DNA of 61,394 bases from a virus (IMGVR_UViG_3300021139_000014:1-61394), one strand, 5' to 3'; shown: positions 40,665-51,135, counted from the first letter of the stretch. Made by a program: numbers and translations. Notes: generated by a model from the letters alone, not told the origin.

Positions 40665-42681
40665 AATCTTGTTTTGTTTTATTTAAGGCATCTACTCTTT
40701 GTTCAGGTGTTGCTTCCTGATGAAGTCTAGTCTCTTCTTCTGTAGGAGATGTTTTTAATTTGGATACTTTTTGTAAATCTTCTTCAGGTATTTCCTGTAT
40801 TGTTTTATAATTAGTTCCTAATTCTTTATTAACTGAATTTATAGCATGGGTAACATTATCAAAACCCATGTCTTGAACTTTCTTATTAGCTGATTTACCT
40901 TCTTCTGTTTCACCATATTTACTTTTTTCACCTACCTCAATCATAGGCATTTCTTCACCTTCAGAAGGTCTTCTTACAGTAATACCATCTTTTGTAGTTT
41001 CCAATGGTTCTTCCTTGCCATTAATAATATCCTTAATTTGCTGATTTATACCATCTCTTCTATCCTCTAACATCTTTATATCATTTTCAGAATCTGTTTG
41101 GAATGCATCATCAATTGTTTTTTTAACCTCTTGTTTTAATTGAATTTCTTTTTCAATTTCTTTTCTATTCTTAATTAAAGGAATTATTTTAACTTGATTT
41201 TCAGCTGATACATGGTCTGGTATTGTCTTTTTGATTTCTGAATATAAATCTATATTGTTATAGATTATTTTTTTCTCATCAATACCCAATCCATTCTTGT
41301 CCATTAATTCAGTAAAATCATTTTTTATTTTTTGTAATTGCTCAGGTGTTTTAGCACTTGCAACTTCACCTAATATATGATTATTAGTATTTTCAAATAA
41401 ATTAACTGTACTACCAAGAACTCCACTCATTGCTGCACCACTAAAGGATGAGTTTGCCAAATTCTTCCAAAAATGTTCTTTAATATCTTTAGGGTCAAAT
41501 ACATTTTCTTTTTGCATTAAATTAGTAGCTAATTTAGCTGCATCTTTTTCTACCCCCATTGCAGCTCCTGTTACACCCCCAACAACAATAGGCATACCAT
41601 ATCTCTTGGTTACATTTCCTAAACTAGAAACTGCTTTCTTAGTTTCACTTGTAACTAAATCTTCAAATGCTTTTGCAGTATAGGTCTCTCCTGATTGCTC
41701 AATTTTACTTATAACATCAAGTACTACTTTTCTTTTTATATTGTCAAGCATTTTAGGTGCTCCATGGAATATTTTGTCTACAGTAAACTTTTGCAACAAT
41801 CCATTAATAGTACCATTAACTAATCCAAAAAATTCTCTTGAATTAGGGTCTGATTTTAAATTTGAATTTTTAACTGCCTCATCATATTCTTTTATACCAT
41901 CACCATATCCTTGCAAGAAAAATGTAGCACCTCCAGTCAATTCTGCTTGAGCAATATCTGGAATCATTCTTGCTGCTAAAATACCAACCCCTTTTAATGT
42001 CTTCATTGAAAAAGGGTCTGATACATCTATTTCAGATTTTTCACTATCTGGTACCGTAAATTTAACCTTCCCAAAAACATCCTTTTCTAATTCTTGCCTC
42101 ATTTTTCTAGCATCTTCCATTTGTTGCTTAGAGGTCTTATGTTCAATTGGCTGTGTACTTGGAGCACCAACACCAGCTGATGGTAACATTTTAGCTGATA
42201 ATTCAGCCATAGCACCAGTAGTTGATTCAAAACTTTCCATTAATCCGTTCCATAATTGAGCACCAAAATAATAGTTGTTCAACATGTCTTTAGCCATAGA
42301 ATCCTCAAATCTATTTTTAGATGTCTTAGGTTCTTGATTTACATCTGCTTGTTTAGTTTGAATTCCTTTTCTTATATCTTCATAGGTAGATAAAGGCCCT
42401 TTATCCTTAATAGCAGTAATACCTATGCCAGTAGATTTTGGTTCTGGTTTACCTTCAGGTTTAGGTTGTTCTGTTTGTTTTGGCGCAGAAAAAAATTGAT
42501 TTATAAAATCAACCTTACCTTTTGTATATAATCCCTTTTCAGCTAAAACATCATGTAATTTGTTAACAGAATTGTCATTGCTAAATTGCTTACCAAAATC
42601 ATCGTAAGATTTAGTATACAAATTCTTATCAACAAGAGTTTGCCAAAGTTTATATTTATTATCACTTGGTTGTTCAGGCAT
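40417..42681 (-). CDS. Large internal virion protein, 754 aa
   Basis: The N-terminus carries two related ~30-aa repeats: KLWQTLVDKNLYTKSYDDFGKQF and KLHDVLAEKGLYTKGKVDFINQF. A Pro/Lys linker follows, then a hydrophobic-helical region (220-430: GILAARMIPDIAQAELTGG, MPIVVGGVTGAAMGV) and a long charged coiled coil. The N-terminal repeat is typical of very large virion proteins of Bacteroidota phages. Probably ejected or packed in the head. Confidence 0.6.
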   Translation of the reverse strand: MPEQPSDNKYKLWQTLVDKNLYTKSYDDFGKQFSNDNSVNKLHDVLAEKGLYTKGKVDFINQFFSAPKQTEQPKPEGKPEPKSTGIGITAIKDKGPLSTYEDIRKGIQTKQADVNQEPKTSKNRFEDSMAKDMLNNYYFGAQLWNGLMESFESTTGAMAELSAKMLPSAGVGAPSTQPIEHKTSKQQMEDARKMRQELEKDVFGKVKFTVPDSEKSEIDVSDPFSMKTLKGVGILAARMIPDIAQAELTGGATFFLQGYGDGIKEYDEAVKNSNLKSDPNSREFFGLVNGTINGLLQKFTVDKIFHGAPKMLDNIKRKVVLDVISKIEQSGETYTAKAFEDLVTSETKKAVSSLGNVTKRYGMPIVVGGVTGAAMGVEKDAAKLATNLMQKENVFDPKDIKEHFWKNLANSSFSGAAMSGVLGSTVNLFENTNNHILGEVASAKTPEQLQKIKNDFTELMDKNGLGIDEKKIIYNNIDLYSEIKKTIPDHVSAENQVKIIPLIKNRKEIEKEIQLKQEVKKTIDDAFQTDSENDIKMLEDRRDGINQQIKDIINGKEEPLETTKDGITVRRPSEGEEMPMIEVGEKSKYGETEEGKSANKKVQDMGFDNVTHAINSVNKELGTNYKTIQEIPEEDLQKVSKLKTSPTEEETRLHQEATPEQRVDALNKTKQDYDTSRSGEGVGETPTEVPKDVLSKPVKEFGFGEVPDEQLSGFEKWRNDNREELERRLKSGERNEDIGETEEQFLRKKYCKGL

Positions 42682-42691
42682 AACTTATGTA

Positions 42692-44308
42692 TTATTGTAT
42701 ACCAACATTATCTAATAATCCACCTTCAGACATACCTAATTCTTTACCCATTTGAGATTTAGATTCAAACTTAGGATTAAGTATATTTTTCATTTTATTT
42801 CTACCTTCAGCAGTACCTACATCTAAATAAACATGTTTAGTCTGTTGTGTTGTAACACCTTTTTCATTAGTAGTTTTTGAAATATATGGAACAGAAACGA
42901 TGTTGCCTTCATTTAAAGATTTTGCAGTTACAACGAAATCAGAATAATCATTTGCATTTTCCTGATTCATTTTTTTAACAACATCAGCAGTATTAACCTG
43001 ACTACCTTTAAATCCTAATTCTTCAATTATTTTATTTGATGCCTTGTAAACACCTTTTTCATCTTTTGGTAAATTTGTAAACTTTCCTTTATCATCCATT
43101 TTAGCACCAGCAGGTAATTTCACAAAGTGTACATAATTACCTTCTGCTAATGCACCAGAGGTATTTATTTTATTTACAAATTCTGATTTAGTATTTTCTA
43201 ATCCAGAACCTAATCTATCTACTAATCCTGATACATTACCTAATTTTTCTAATTGACCTTTCTTCCAAGTGAAAAATTCTTTTTGTTTACCTAATGCTCT
43301 ATTAGCTGCTGCTATCTGAGCTTGTTCTTGAGATGCATAAGTTCCTTCTCCTATCTTAACTGATACTGCATCATAATCATTAACAAATTTTTTCATCGCC
43401 ATAAACTTTGCAGCAGTAGTAGCAACTCCATTTTTTCTTAAGTCTTTATTGATATCAGTAATCCAATTGTCTGGAGTTAAATCTTCAGGTAAACCAATTC
43501 TTTTTTTATCTCCTTTAGATGATGCAATTTTATTAAACTTATTTATAACATCATTAAGTTCTCCATTTTGTTGTGCATCCTGTAAATACTTTTCAGCAAA
43601 ATGCATTCCTTTTTTAATACCGCCTTGAGATGTTATAGCATCCTTAGCTGCATTAAAGTATTGTCCATATACTGGAACATTTTTAACATCTACTTGTCTT
43701 ATACCAGAACCAAATTTTTCAGTAATAGGCATATTTACTGTCTTAGCTTTCTTTTCAAAACCTTCTAAGAATTTATCATAATTTGGAGTTTCACTTAAGT
43801 ATGTATTAGGGTCATCCAATTTTTGTTTTTTAATTTCAGACAATGGCATATCCTTAACTTTTGTCCAAGCCTCTAATGCATCATCTTTATATAAATGAGG
43901 ATTTTCTGCAATTTTTTGACCAAATGTTTTATGCTCATTTGCAAATTCACTAGACTCTTTTGCAAGACTCATAGCAGTTGAATATGCTTCATCTATTTTG
44001 CTTTGATATTGAGACCATTTTTCTGGGTCCTTTTCAATTAACCTAGGGTCTGAATCTCTCATCTTAGTTAAACTTCTCCATTCATTAGTAGCTTTCATTA
44101 TATCATTCATATCACCATGTCTAGCTCCTTTTTGAGCCTCAGCCATTTTGCTTGATGTTTGAGCAAACTCTCTTGCATTTTGTTGTCTATATGCTTTTTC
44201 TTCAGCATACAATTTATTCATGCTATTTTGAAGATTCTTATAAACGCCACTAAAGTCCTGTGGACCATAAGCTTGGGCTATTGATTTTTCAGATATTCCT
44301 AACGGCAT
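42692..44308 (-). CDS. Virion protein, 538 aa
   Basis: A mostly helical charged protein beginning MPLGISEKSIAQAYGPQDFSGVYKNL. No membrane segments or enzyme motif. It sits in the block of internal proteins between the tail protein and ATP-grasp gene, and is probably an ejection or internal protein. Confidence 0.55.
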   Translation of the reverse strand: MPLGISEKSIAQAYGPQDFSGVYKNLQNSMNKLYAEEKAYRQQNAREFAQTSSKMAEAQKGARHGDMNDIMKATNEWRSLTKMRDSDPRLIEKDPEKWSQYQSKIDEAYSTAMSLAKESSEFANEHKTFGQKIAENPHLYKDDALEAWTKVKDMPLSEIKKQKLDDPNTYLSETPNYDKFLEGFEKKAKTVNMPITEKFGSGIRQVDVKNVPVYGQYFNAAKDAITSQGGIKKGMHFAEKYLQDAQQNGELNDVINKFNKIASSKGDKKRIGLPEDLTPDNWITDINKDLRKNGVATTAAKFMAMKKFVNDYDAVSVKIGEGTYASQEQAQIAAANRALGKQKEFFTWKKGQLEKLGNVSGLVDRLGSGLENTKSEFVNKINTSGALAEGNYVHFVKLPAGAKMDDKGKFTNLPKDEKGVYKASNKIIEELGFKGSQVNTADVVKKMNQENANDYSDFVVTAKSLNEGNIVSVPYISKTTNEKGVTTQQTKHVYLDVGTAEGRNKMKNILNPKFESKSQMGKELGMSEGGLLDNVGIQ

Positions 44309-44314
44309 ATTTTA

Positions 44315-45055
44315 TTATTTTCTTGGTCTATATCCCAATAAAGCTCCAGAGTAAGGACTAAAACCAGATTCATCTTCAGATGAAGGTATTAAATCTTGAT
44401 TTAACAAATTTTTACCTTGACTTAATGTTGTTGCAAAATCCTGTTGCATTAACCCCATATTAACAGGAGAACCTTTTTTCTTAAATAATCCAGATAATGG
44501 ATTCTTTTCTCCCATCATTGCTCCCATACCTAATCCACCAGCAACAGCTCCTAACCCTTGAGAAATAGCTGAACGCTTAGCAGCAACATCTTGCAAAGCT
44601 ATATTAGTTTTAAGAGATTGTTTTTCTTGTTCACTCTTAAATGCTTTTTCTTTTTCTCTTGCTTGCAATCCTGCAGCCTGAGTTAATGCACCTTGATTTT
44701 GTCTTTGAGCAGCCTCTTCTTGAGCACCTAATTGTAAAGCACCTTTTTGTCTTTGAGCCTGAACTGAACCAATCATACCAAGTGCAGCTTTTCTATCTTG
44801 AGCAGCATTCATAGCAGCCTGAGCACCTGCTTCTATACCTTGAACAGCAGATTGTCTTGCAGCTCCACCTAGTCCTTTTGTAGAACGCATTTTAGCACTT
44901 TCGTATACACCTGCTATTTCTTGAGATGGTCTATAAGTAGCCATAGCATCAACAGCAGCATTTGCTTTTCGTTTAGCCTTACCCATTCCAATTAATCCTG
45001 TAAGTGCTTGAGCAGCACCAACACCTGCCTCTAACATTCCTAGTCCTAATGCCAT
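44315..45055 (-). CDS. Ala/Gln-rich virion protein, 246 aa
   Basis: Two Gly/Ala-rich hydrophobic stretches (MALGLGMLEAGVGAAQALTG at the start; GLGAVAGGLGMGAMMG near 170-185) flank an Ala/Gln coiled coil. This is the composition of small podovirus ejection proteins that insert into the host envelope. It is the first of four consecutive internal-protein genes. Confidence 0.6.
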   Translation of the reverse strand: MALGLGMLEAGVGAAQALTGLIGMGKAKRKANAAVDAMATYRPSQEIAGVYESAKMRSTKGLGGAARQSAVQGIEAGAQAAMNAAQDRKAALGMIGSVQAQRQKGALQLGAQEEAAQRQNQGALTQAAGLQAREKEKAFKSEQEKQSLKTNIALQDVAAKRSAISQGLGAVAGGLGMGAMMGEKNPLSGLFKKKGSPVNMGLMQQDFATTLSQGKNLLNQDLIPSSEDESGFSPYSGALLGYRPRK

Positions 45056-45057
45056 AT

Positions 45058-48000
45058 CTATAAGTTTCTGTTTGACAATTGGTAACCCAAATATAATCCC
45101 GACAAATATACTAAATTAGTGGCACTATTAGAAAATTTTGTCTCTAACCAAGTACCCTTAAGGTAATCTCCATTGATAACACCACCTAAACTGTTATTGT
45201 CTCTTAACAATGCTCCATGATATAAACCTTCGTGAATTTCATAATCACCCTGAACAAGGTTGCTCATTTGACCAAGAGAGGTATTTACATTTCCAATGGT
45301 AGGAGATGTCCAATAATCAGTAGCATCAATAGTTAAATAATCAAATGTCTTTTTAAGTATGTTATCCTTATTGAATACAAAAGTTATGCTTGAGCTATAT
45401 TGAGTGCCGTAAAAATTATTTTGGGTACTAGAATCGTGAATATATAATTGACCATTCTTGAAGCTTGCAAGCTTATTTTCAAAGTTTAAAATAGCCTCTG
45501 GATTAAAACTATAAAAGCTTGTATAGCAATTTTTAACTTCATTAAATGCCAAAGTATATCCAGTCAAGCCTGTTCCTGGTTGTAATATTGATATAAACTC
45601 ACCATCTCTATCCTTTGAAAAATGAAAGACTCCTAAAACCTTAGCTGAACCTCCTGTAGAATAAGAATGAGAAGAAAGATAGTTTGGCAAATTATTACCT
45701 GAAAATGTTTGCATTTTATACAACTCACTAATAGGCGTTATACCATCCTGAGAAAGTCTTACAAAATAGCCCTTAACAGGGTCAGCAAAATAATCAGCGT
45801 ATCCTGAGGTAGCCAAGCTAGTTGGTTGATTACCAATGCCAAAGTCACCTTCATAGTATCTAATTTGGTTTATTATTTTAGAAGAAGCAACCAAGTTATT
45901 AGTTCCATCTTGGTTTAAGGTCTCCACAGAAAATACAGGAGCTACCCCACACTTCTTATATTGGAATATTCTTAAATCTCTATTGTGAAGCTTCATTCTA
46001 ACAATATCCCCAAACTTCTTATCATAAGTATCTGAGTCTAGATAATAGAATCTATTTGTTCCATTAATACTTGTTCCTTGCTGATATGCCTGAGAATATC
46101 TAACCAAGGTAGAATAATAAGCTTGCTTAGCATTAATATCTACAACCAATGGTCTTGAATTAGAATTAGTTTGTAGATTAAACACATCGCTAAATGATGG
46201 GTCATCTACAACTATATTAATATTATTTAATGGAGTTATTTCAATATTAAATGGAGCTACATGCAAAGCGTTTGAGGTATAGTCATTTGTAAATATTAAA
46301 GAAGCTCTACATCCTGCAGGAACCTTTACAATAGCATCTACATTAATATCAACATTGACATATGGATTGCTATTAGATTGTGGCTGAGGAATGACAACAG
46401 GATTTAATATTTTAGTAAGAGAGTAGTTTGTTGCACTACCATTACTTGCATAAACCTTTACATATATTGATAATGAACCTGTTTTACCTGCATTAATATC
46501 ATTGTTAAATGCAGTAAATGAAAACTTAAATCTAACATTGTAATCAACGGCAGACAAATTACTATAGTTATAATAAGCATCAGCTGAACTAGGGAATTGG
46601 TTATAAACCAAACTAGATACAGTTTGATTGGTACTATGACCTATTATATAGTTTGTTGTTGTTACATCTTGAGATGAGTCACCAATCTTAGGTGTAGCAT
46701 ATTGCACCGCATATTGGTCGATACCCTGAGCTGTAATTAATTTTGGAGGAGTAACCAATACGTTTCTATTTCTATAAAACACATCACCATCGCTAAAGTA
46801 TAATATAGCTGATTGAGATGATGTTTGATTTTGATAGTTACCACTATGGTAACCATTTACTACAGGATACTTTTGACCAAACTCAAAATATGTTTGTTCA
46901 TTAGCTGATGTAGTTAATGCAGGATTATATATAAATATTTCGTAATTCTGATAATCAGGTGTTCCATCAAAAGCAATACCACTTCCAATATCTGATGTAG
47001 GATATGCTATTTTTAAATAAGAACCCTCCTTAACAACGCCAGTCATAACCGGATTTTCTTCTAAACTTATAATTGGATAATCAAAATTACTCGCAGAAAC
47101 ATCTTGACCAACAGCTCCTGTAGATGAATATCTTTTTATAAATTTAACTCTATCTCCCTGAGCAAATGTATATCCTATAACACCCTCGGTAGCCTTGATA
47201 GATAAGTTGTAATCATAAATGTTATCTATTCTTATGTATGCATACTTCTGATTTACAGATACATCCTTGTCTGAAAACGCCCCGCTAGATACCCAGTACA
47301 AAGCCTTGTCTCCGTAAGTCAAATTATTTGTTCTTACAATTTGATAATAAGCAGCCCAACTTGGAGGCGTATTTGTTATTGTTAATTGTCTGTAAGAATA
47401 TAAAGCCTGATTTAATGGGTCAGGAAAAAGATTACTCTTATTTGTTCCTAACTTTAAGGCTGATATAGTGTTTACTCCATTTGTTTTTCCATTTGCATCA
47501 TAGTAAACAATTCCATACTGATAAGCAGCATTTGAATATAAACTATATATTACCTCCCAATTATTATTAGTAAGACTAACAAAATTATATTGGCATTGAG
47601 TGGAGTTTAATAAAGCTCCTGTTTTAGTTATTGTTAAAAAGTTTCCACTAATTGAAGTAGAAAACCCTTTAGCTGATGCAGCACTAGCCAATCCTGAAAG
47701 CAATGCTGAGGTTGTATTGCTAGTTGCAGTATATGTAAAAGATAAATTTGTATTAGATGAATCAGTAGCATTAACATTAAATACTACTCCTCCTCCTGCG
47801 CTATCGTAAATAGATGCAAGAGTTCCTGCAGAGCTGCCAATAGTTCCATCAACAAATATTTTAATTGTATTACTTGCTATTTGTTCAGCACCAAATAATA
47901 AGCCATTTCTACATGTAAATAAAGAACCAGATGATGCGTTTTGAGCTATGGTAGCATTCAATGGGACATTTGCATATCCTTCAGTAATACCACCATAAAT

Positions 48001-48987
48001 TAATGTTGAACCATTAAGTAGTTCTTGAGCATTTGCTTTTTGAGGCACATAATCAAACAACAATATTTGTTCAACCTTATCTACATAGGTATACACACTA
48101 TTCTTGTAAAAATTATAGTTGTATACATCATTACTATTAATACTTAAATCAGACTTAACTAAAGACGTAATCAAGCTGTAATCACTTGTTGCACCATCCC
48201 TAGTCTCTCTAAATGCTATCTCAATTTTTTTAACATTCACATCTCCTGTAGGGAAATATAAAGCTATGTAGTTGCTTAAATATTTAGCATTAGTTATTGA
48301 GCCATCGTTATTAGGCATAAATGGCAAAGGAACTTCACTACCTGTACTCCATACGCTCTTTTCATTATCATCATATACATAACGATAAATAAACTGAAAT
48401 AAGCCGTTGTTTAGATTGTTGGTATTAGTTGTAGTATCAGCTCCGTAAGCTGCCTTAATCGGACTGCTAGGTGGAATTTTAGCTACATCTAAATAACTTC
48501 TTTGAATTGAGGTATATGTGCCAGCTAAATATCTTTCTATGTTTATTTTTGTTGGTCTACCTATACTATCTATAAAGTATAAAATATTACCATCTGTATT
48601 GGTATCTCCGTATATAATATTTATAGATGTAATGGGACTTGTTGTAAATCCTAAAACATCACCTACAGTATTTGTTCCACTTTGTATTAAAGTTTGGAAT
48701 GTACCTGCTTGGGTATTATAAATATATATTCCATGAGTTCCATTTGAATTATAGTTGAAATAAAATATTCTATTATTCAAAGAATCATAATGAGTGCCTA
48801 TAGTTTGGTTGGTACCACTAGGCAAGGTATTAGACACAAGTCTAGTTCCAGGAAGGTTCTCTGCCTTCATGTTAACCCCATTACCCCTAAAGATAATATT
48901 CAATGCATCCTTATGATGATGAGCAGGAAGTATGTCGTTACTATCATCTGTATTTAAAATTCCACCAAATTGCTTTTGTTGAATCAT
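45058..48987 (-). CDS. Giant tail/stabilisation protein, 1309 aa
   Basis: It begins MIQQKQFGGILNTDDSNDIL, the opening seen in tail-stabilisation proteins of crAss-like phages: a Bacteroidota podovirus feature. The body is beta-rich with many Asn/Thr/Tyr repeats (for example GIYIYNTQAGTFQTLIQ and TKINIERYLAG). It probably forms the tail nozzle or hub. It follows three ring-like proteins, matching the order in podoviruses. Two TATATTTG words near its 3' end lie in coding sequence. Confidence 0.65.
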   Translation of the reverse strand: MIQQKQFGGILNTDDSNDILPAHHHKDALNIIFRGNGVNMKAENLPGTRLVSNTLPSGTNQTIGTHYDSLNNRIFYFNYNSNGTHGIYIYNTQAGTFQTLIQSGTNTVGDVLGFTTSPITSINIIYGDTNTDGNILYFIDSIGRPTKINIERYLAGTYTSIQRSYLDVAKIPPSSPIKAAYGADTTTNTNNLNNGLFQFIYRYVYDDNEKSVWSTGSEVPLPFMPNNDGSITNAKYLSNYIALYFPTGDVNVKKIEIAFRETRDGATSDYSLITSLVKSDLSINSNDVYNYNFYKNSVYTYVDKVEQILLFDYVPQKANAQELLNGSTLIYGGITEGYANVPLNATIAQNASSGSLFTCRNGLLFGAEQIASNTIKIFVDGTIGSSAGTLASIYDSAGGGVVFNVNATDSSNTNLSFTYTATSNTTSALLSGLASAASAKGFSTSISGNFLTITKTGALLNSTQCQYNFVSLTNNNWEVIYSLYSNAAYQYGIVYYDANGKTNGVNTISALKLGTNKSNLFPDPLNQALYSYRQLTITNTPPSWAAYYQIVRTNNLTYGDKALYWVSSGAFSDKDVSVNQKYAYIRIDNIYDYNLSIKATEGVIGYTFAQGDRVKFIKRYSSTGAVGQDVSASNFDYPIISLEENPVMTGVVKEGSYLKIAYPTSDIGSGIAFDGTPDYQNYEIFIYNPALTTSANEQTYFEFGQKYPVVNGYHSGNYQNQTSSQSAILYFSDGDVFYRNRNVLVTPPKLITAQGIDQYAVQYATPKIGDSSQDVTTTNYIIGHSTNQTVSSLVYNQFPSSADAYYNYSNLSAVDYNVRFKFSFTAFNNDINAGKTGSLSIYVKVYASNGSATNYSLTKILNPVVIPQPQSNSNPYVNVDINVDAIVKVPAGCRASLIFTNDYTSNALHVAPFNIEITPLNNINIVVDDPSFSDVFNLQTNSNSRPLVVDINAKQAYYSTLVRYSQAYQQGTSINGTNRFYYLDSDTYDKKFGDIVRMKLHNRDLRIFQYKKCGVAPVFSVETLNQDGTNNLVASSKIINQIRYYEGDFGIGNQPTSLATSGYADYFADPVKGYFVRLSQDGITPISELYKMQTFSGNNLPNYLSSHSYSTGGSAKVLGVFHFSKDRDGEFISILQPGTGLTGYTLAFNEVKNCYTSFYSFNPEAILNFENKLASFKNGQLYIHDSSTQNNFYGTQYSSSITFVFNKDNILKKTFDYLTIDATDYWTSPTIGNVNTSLGQMSNLVQGDYEIHEGLYHGALLRDNNSLGGVINGDYLKGTWLETKFSNSATNLVYLSGLYLGYQLSNRNL

Positions 48988-48989
48988 AA

Positions 48990-49757
48990 TTATCCTTTAA
49001 CGCCATATGTGGCTGCTTCTCTAATATATTGTTCAGCTACCTGTAATCTAAATGGTTTCAATCTCTTACGAGCTAATTTCTTTTGAGCATAATATTCTCT
49101 TTCTCTCATAGTCTTTTCGCTGATGTTTACCAACTTTGTTGCTGGTAAAGACTGAATGTCTTTCCATCTTAAATAAGAGATAAGAGCCTCTTGACATCTA
49201 AAATCTATTGTGTAATCATCATCCATAATAGGACTAGATATGTATTCAAATACTATAGAAGAATAAGCAAATTGAGGGTCAAATATAACCACACCATTAG
49301 CTGAATCTAATCTACACTCTCCTGCTTGCACAAGACCAGAACCTACACCAAAGTAATGTTCATAATCCTCATCCCAATAACCAAACCAATAAGGATAGTT
49401 AGGTACAGTCATACCTGCACCAATCTGACTAGCAGTATCAGCAAGTCTTGTAGGAGTTGTATCTCTATATCTTGTTAAAGACTCATTCACCTTTAAGGTA
49501 GCTACCTCACCTGATTCATTAAATAAACCTACCCTAACATACTCTAAATAGTCATCAGGTATATTTGCTGTAAGGTTTGCATTAACAGGCAATACCGTAA
49601 TCTTAGGAGTCCAAGATACATCCATACCAATTTCTTGAAGACCTCTAAAAGCCATAGCCCAAAGTCTTCTAAAATCTTTTGTAGTAAGTCTTGCTTCGTC
49701 AATATACATATTAACAGCATCAGACAACTTGATATTTCTTTCTAATTTGTTACTCAT
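48990..49757 (-). CDS. Ring/tail-tube-like protein, 255 aa
   Basis: An N-terminal helical part (KLSDAVNMYIDEARLTTKDF) and a beta region with IPDDYLEYVRVGLF and VIFDPQFAYSSIVFEYIS, ending in a basic helix (AQKKLARKRLKPFRLQ). This resembles head-tail connector or tail tube proteins of Bacteroidota podoviruses. With the two upstream genes it forms a set of similar proteins. Confidence 0.65.
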   Translation of the reverse strand: MSNKLERNIKLSDAVNMYIDEARLTTKDFRRLWAMAFRGLQEIGMDVSWTPKITVLPVNANLTANIPDDYLEYVRVGLFNESGEVATLKVNESLTRYRDTTPTRLADTASQIGAGMTVPNYPYWFGYWDEDYEHYFGVGSGLVQAGECRLDSANGVVIFDPQFAYSSIVFEYISSPIMDDDYTIDFRCQEALISYLRWKDIQSLPATKLVNISEKTMREREYYAQKKLARKRLKPFRLQVAEQYIREAATYGVKG

Positions 49758-49762
49758 AATTT

Positions 49763-50392
49763 TTAGCTTTCAACGCCATCTGAAACATGGTCTTGTTTAA
49801 TATTTTTACGAGCCATAATTCTTTGTGTAACTATATCAAACACCATACCTATTGCATCAGGAGGCACATTAATAGGAGCACTTAAATTATTAGTTACATG
49901 TGTAGCCATTCTCACACTAACCTTTGTACCTGCAGGCAATAATGATTTAACCCACATATATAATGTAGAACCTTCAATCCAATAATAAGCTGCCTTAGGA
50001 AGATGCGGCATGTCTCTAAAGTAATCTATTTCATTTCCTGAAACATAAAGAACTGGTCTGCTTTGACCTTTAAGTCCTGTAAAGAATACAGAATTAACCC
50101 CACTACTATTAGGAAGCCCTAATGGAGGGTGAGGAATAGAAGTATAATAGTATCCTGTATCAGCATCTCTTGTAAAAGATGTTATTTTAAAGGTAGTTAA
50201 ATAACCATCAGGAACAGATAAAATTCCTTCAACAGCATAAGCATCATTAGCCTGTTTAGTGGCAACCTGTGCTACTGCATCATTAATATGTAATAATAAT
50301 TCATTATCCGTTAATACTGCTGCATCATCTGGATAATCATTATAGTATTGACGCCTAATCCTGTCAATCATTTGTTGAGTAGTAACAATCAT
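49763..50392 (-). CDS. Ring/adaptor-like protein, 209 aa
   Basis: The N-terminal helices (MIVTTQQMIDRIRRQYYND) and beta core (ILSVPDGYLTTFKITSF, YWIEGSTLYMWV) match the gp4-like head-tail adaptors that stack below the portal. It starts at the end of the 229-aa gene and is probably made with it. Confidence 0.6.
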   Translation of the reverse strand: MIVTTQQMIDRIRRQYYNDYPDDAAVLTDNELLLHINDAVAQVATKQANDAYAVEGILSVPDGYLTTFKITSFTRDADTGYYYTSIPHPPLGLPNSSGVNSVFFTGLKGQSRPVLYVSGNEIDYFRDMPHLPKAAYYWIEGSTLYMWVKSLLPAGTKVSVRMATHVTNNLSAPINVPPDAIGMVFDIVTQRIMARKNIKQDHVSDGVES

Positions 50393-51081
50393 TATTCTCC
50401 AGTATTAATAACTCCTTGCCCAAATTGAGTTAGAGTTGGTTCTTTAAATGAAACTCCAATTATTTTAGCTGCTCTTGCAACAATTTCATCAATATCATTA
50501 TTGTACCATAATGGGTCAACACTTCCTGTTGAATTATATACAGGTCTACCATTACCATCTGTTGTGTAATTCCAAACAACATCTGTAGGTACAGTTAAAT
50601 ATTTTAAGGTAATATTTGTTAAGGTATTTGGATATATTCTCCAGTTTGTATTTTGTTCTACAAAGAACGCATTTGCCTCATTAATTGGGTCAATAGAATC
50701 CTGAATACGCTCAGCATATCTATTTTCTTCAAGTCTATATATTCTATAAATATTATCGGTATACATACCAATAAGCTTATTAAAACCTGTTGGTTTTGTT
50801 CCTAATAAAGTTCCAGATGTCAATGTAAGGCCAGAACCAATAGTCAACACAGCTGATTGTTCAAATGGCATTAATCTAGAAACCACATTATCTGTCATAG
50901 ATAAACCTACTCTTGGAACAGGTCTTCCATACTGATATTGTTCTACACGACCAACTAAAAAATCATAATAATTTCTTTGAGCCGTATTAAAAGCGTATTG
51001 AAAATCTGCAGGGCTTAAACTTCCTAGCTGATTCTTTCTAACAATAAATCTAAGTATGGAATATACTTGGTCGACAGTCAT
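50392..51081 (-). CDS. Ring/adaptor-like protein, 229 aa
   Basis: It shares the layout of its two downstream neighbours: helical N-terminus (DQVYSILRFIVRKNQLGSL), beta core (FFVEQNTNWRIYPNTL, ITLKYLTVPTDVVW) and a C-terminal helix. Likely the first of a stack of connector rings below the portal. It starts a transcription unit with its own promoter. Confidence 0.6.
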   Translation of the reverse strand: MTVDQVYSILRFIVRKNQLGSLSPADFQYAFNTAQRNYYDFLVGRVEQYQYGRPVPRVGLSMTDNVVSRLMPFEQSAVLTIGSGLTLTSGTLLGTKPTGFNKLIGMYTDNIYRIYRLEENRYAERIQDSIDPINEANAFFVEQNTNWRIYPNTLTNITLKYLTVPTDVVWNYTTDGNGRPVYNSTGSVDPLWYNNDIDEIVARAAKIIGVSFKEPTLTQFGQGVINTGE

Positions 51082-51084
51082 CGG

Positions 51085-51103
51085 AATATTTTACACAAAT
51101 ATA
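51085..51103 (-). promoter_or_regulatory. Late promoter block TATATTTGTGT... before ring genes
   Basis: The same 19-mer TATATTTGTGTAAAATATT as at 34622-34640 lies 3 nt before ATG 51081 and directly after a terminator. Confidence 0.65.
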
Positions 51104-51104
51104 A

Positions 51105-51135
51105 CAAAAAAGCCCCACAATAGAAATTGTAGGGC
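51105..51135 (-). terminator. Rho-independent terminator after 303-aa gene
   Basis: In the minus direction GCCCTACAAT pairs with ATTGTGGGGC (10 bp, one G-T) around TTCT, followed by six T. It separates the 303-aa gene from the ring operon. Confidence 0.85.

Noticed and set aside
45104-45111. TATATTTG words upstream of the 246-aa virion gene
   Set aside because: They fall in coding sequence for repeated V/L-Y-L residues at the end of the 1309-aa protein, so codon choice explains them; no TTG box or spacing supports a promoter.
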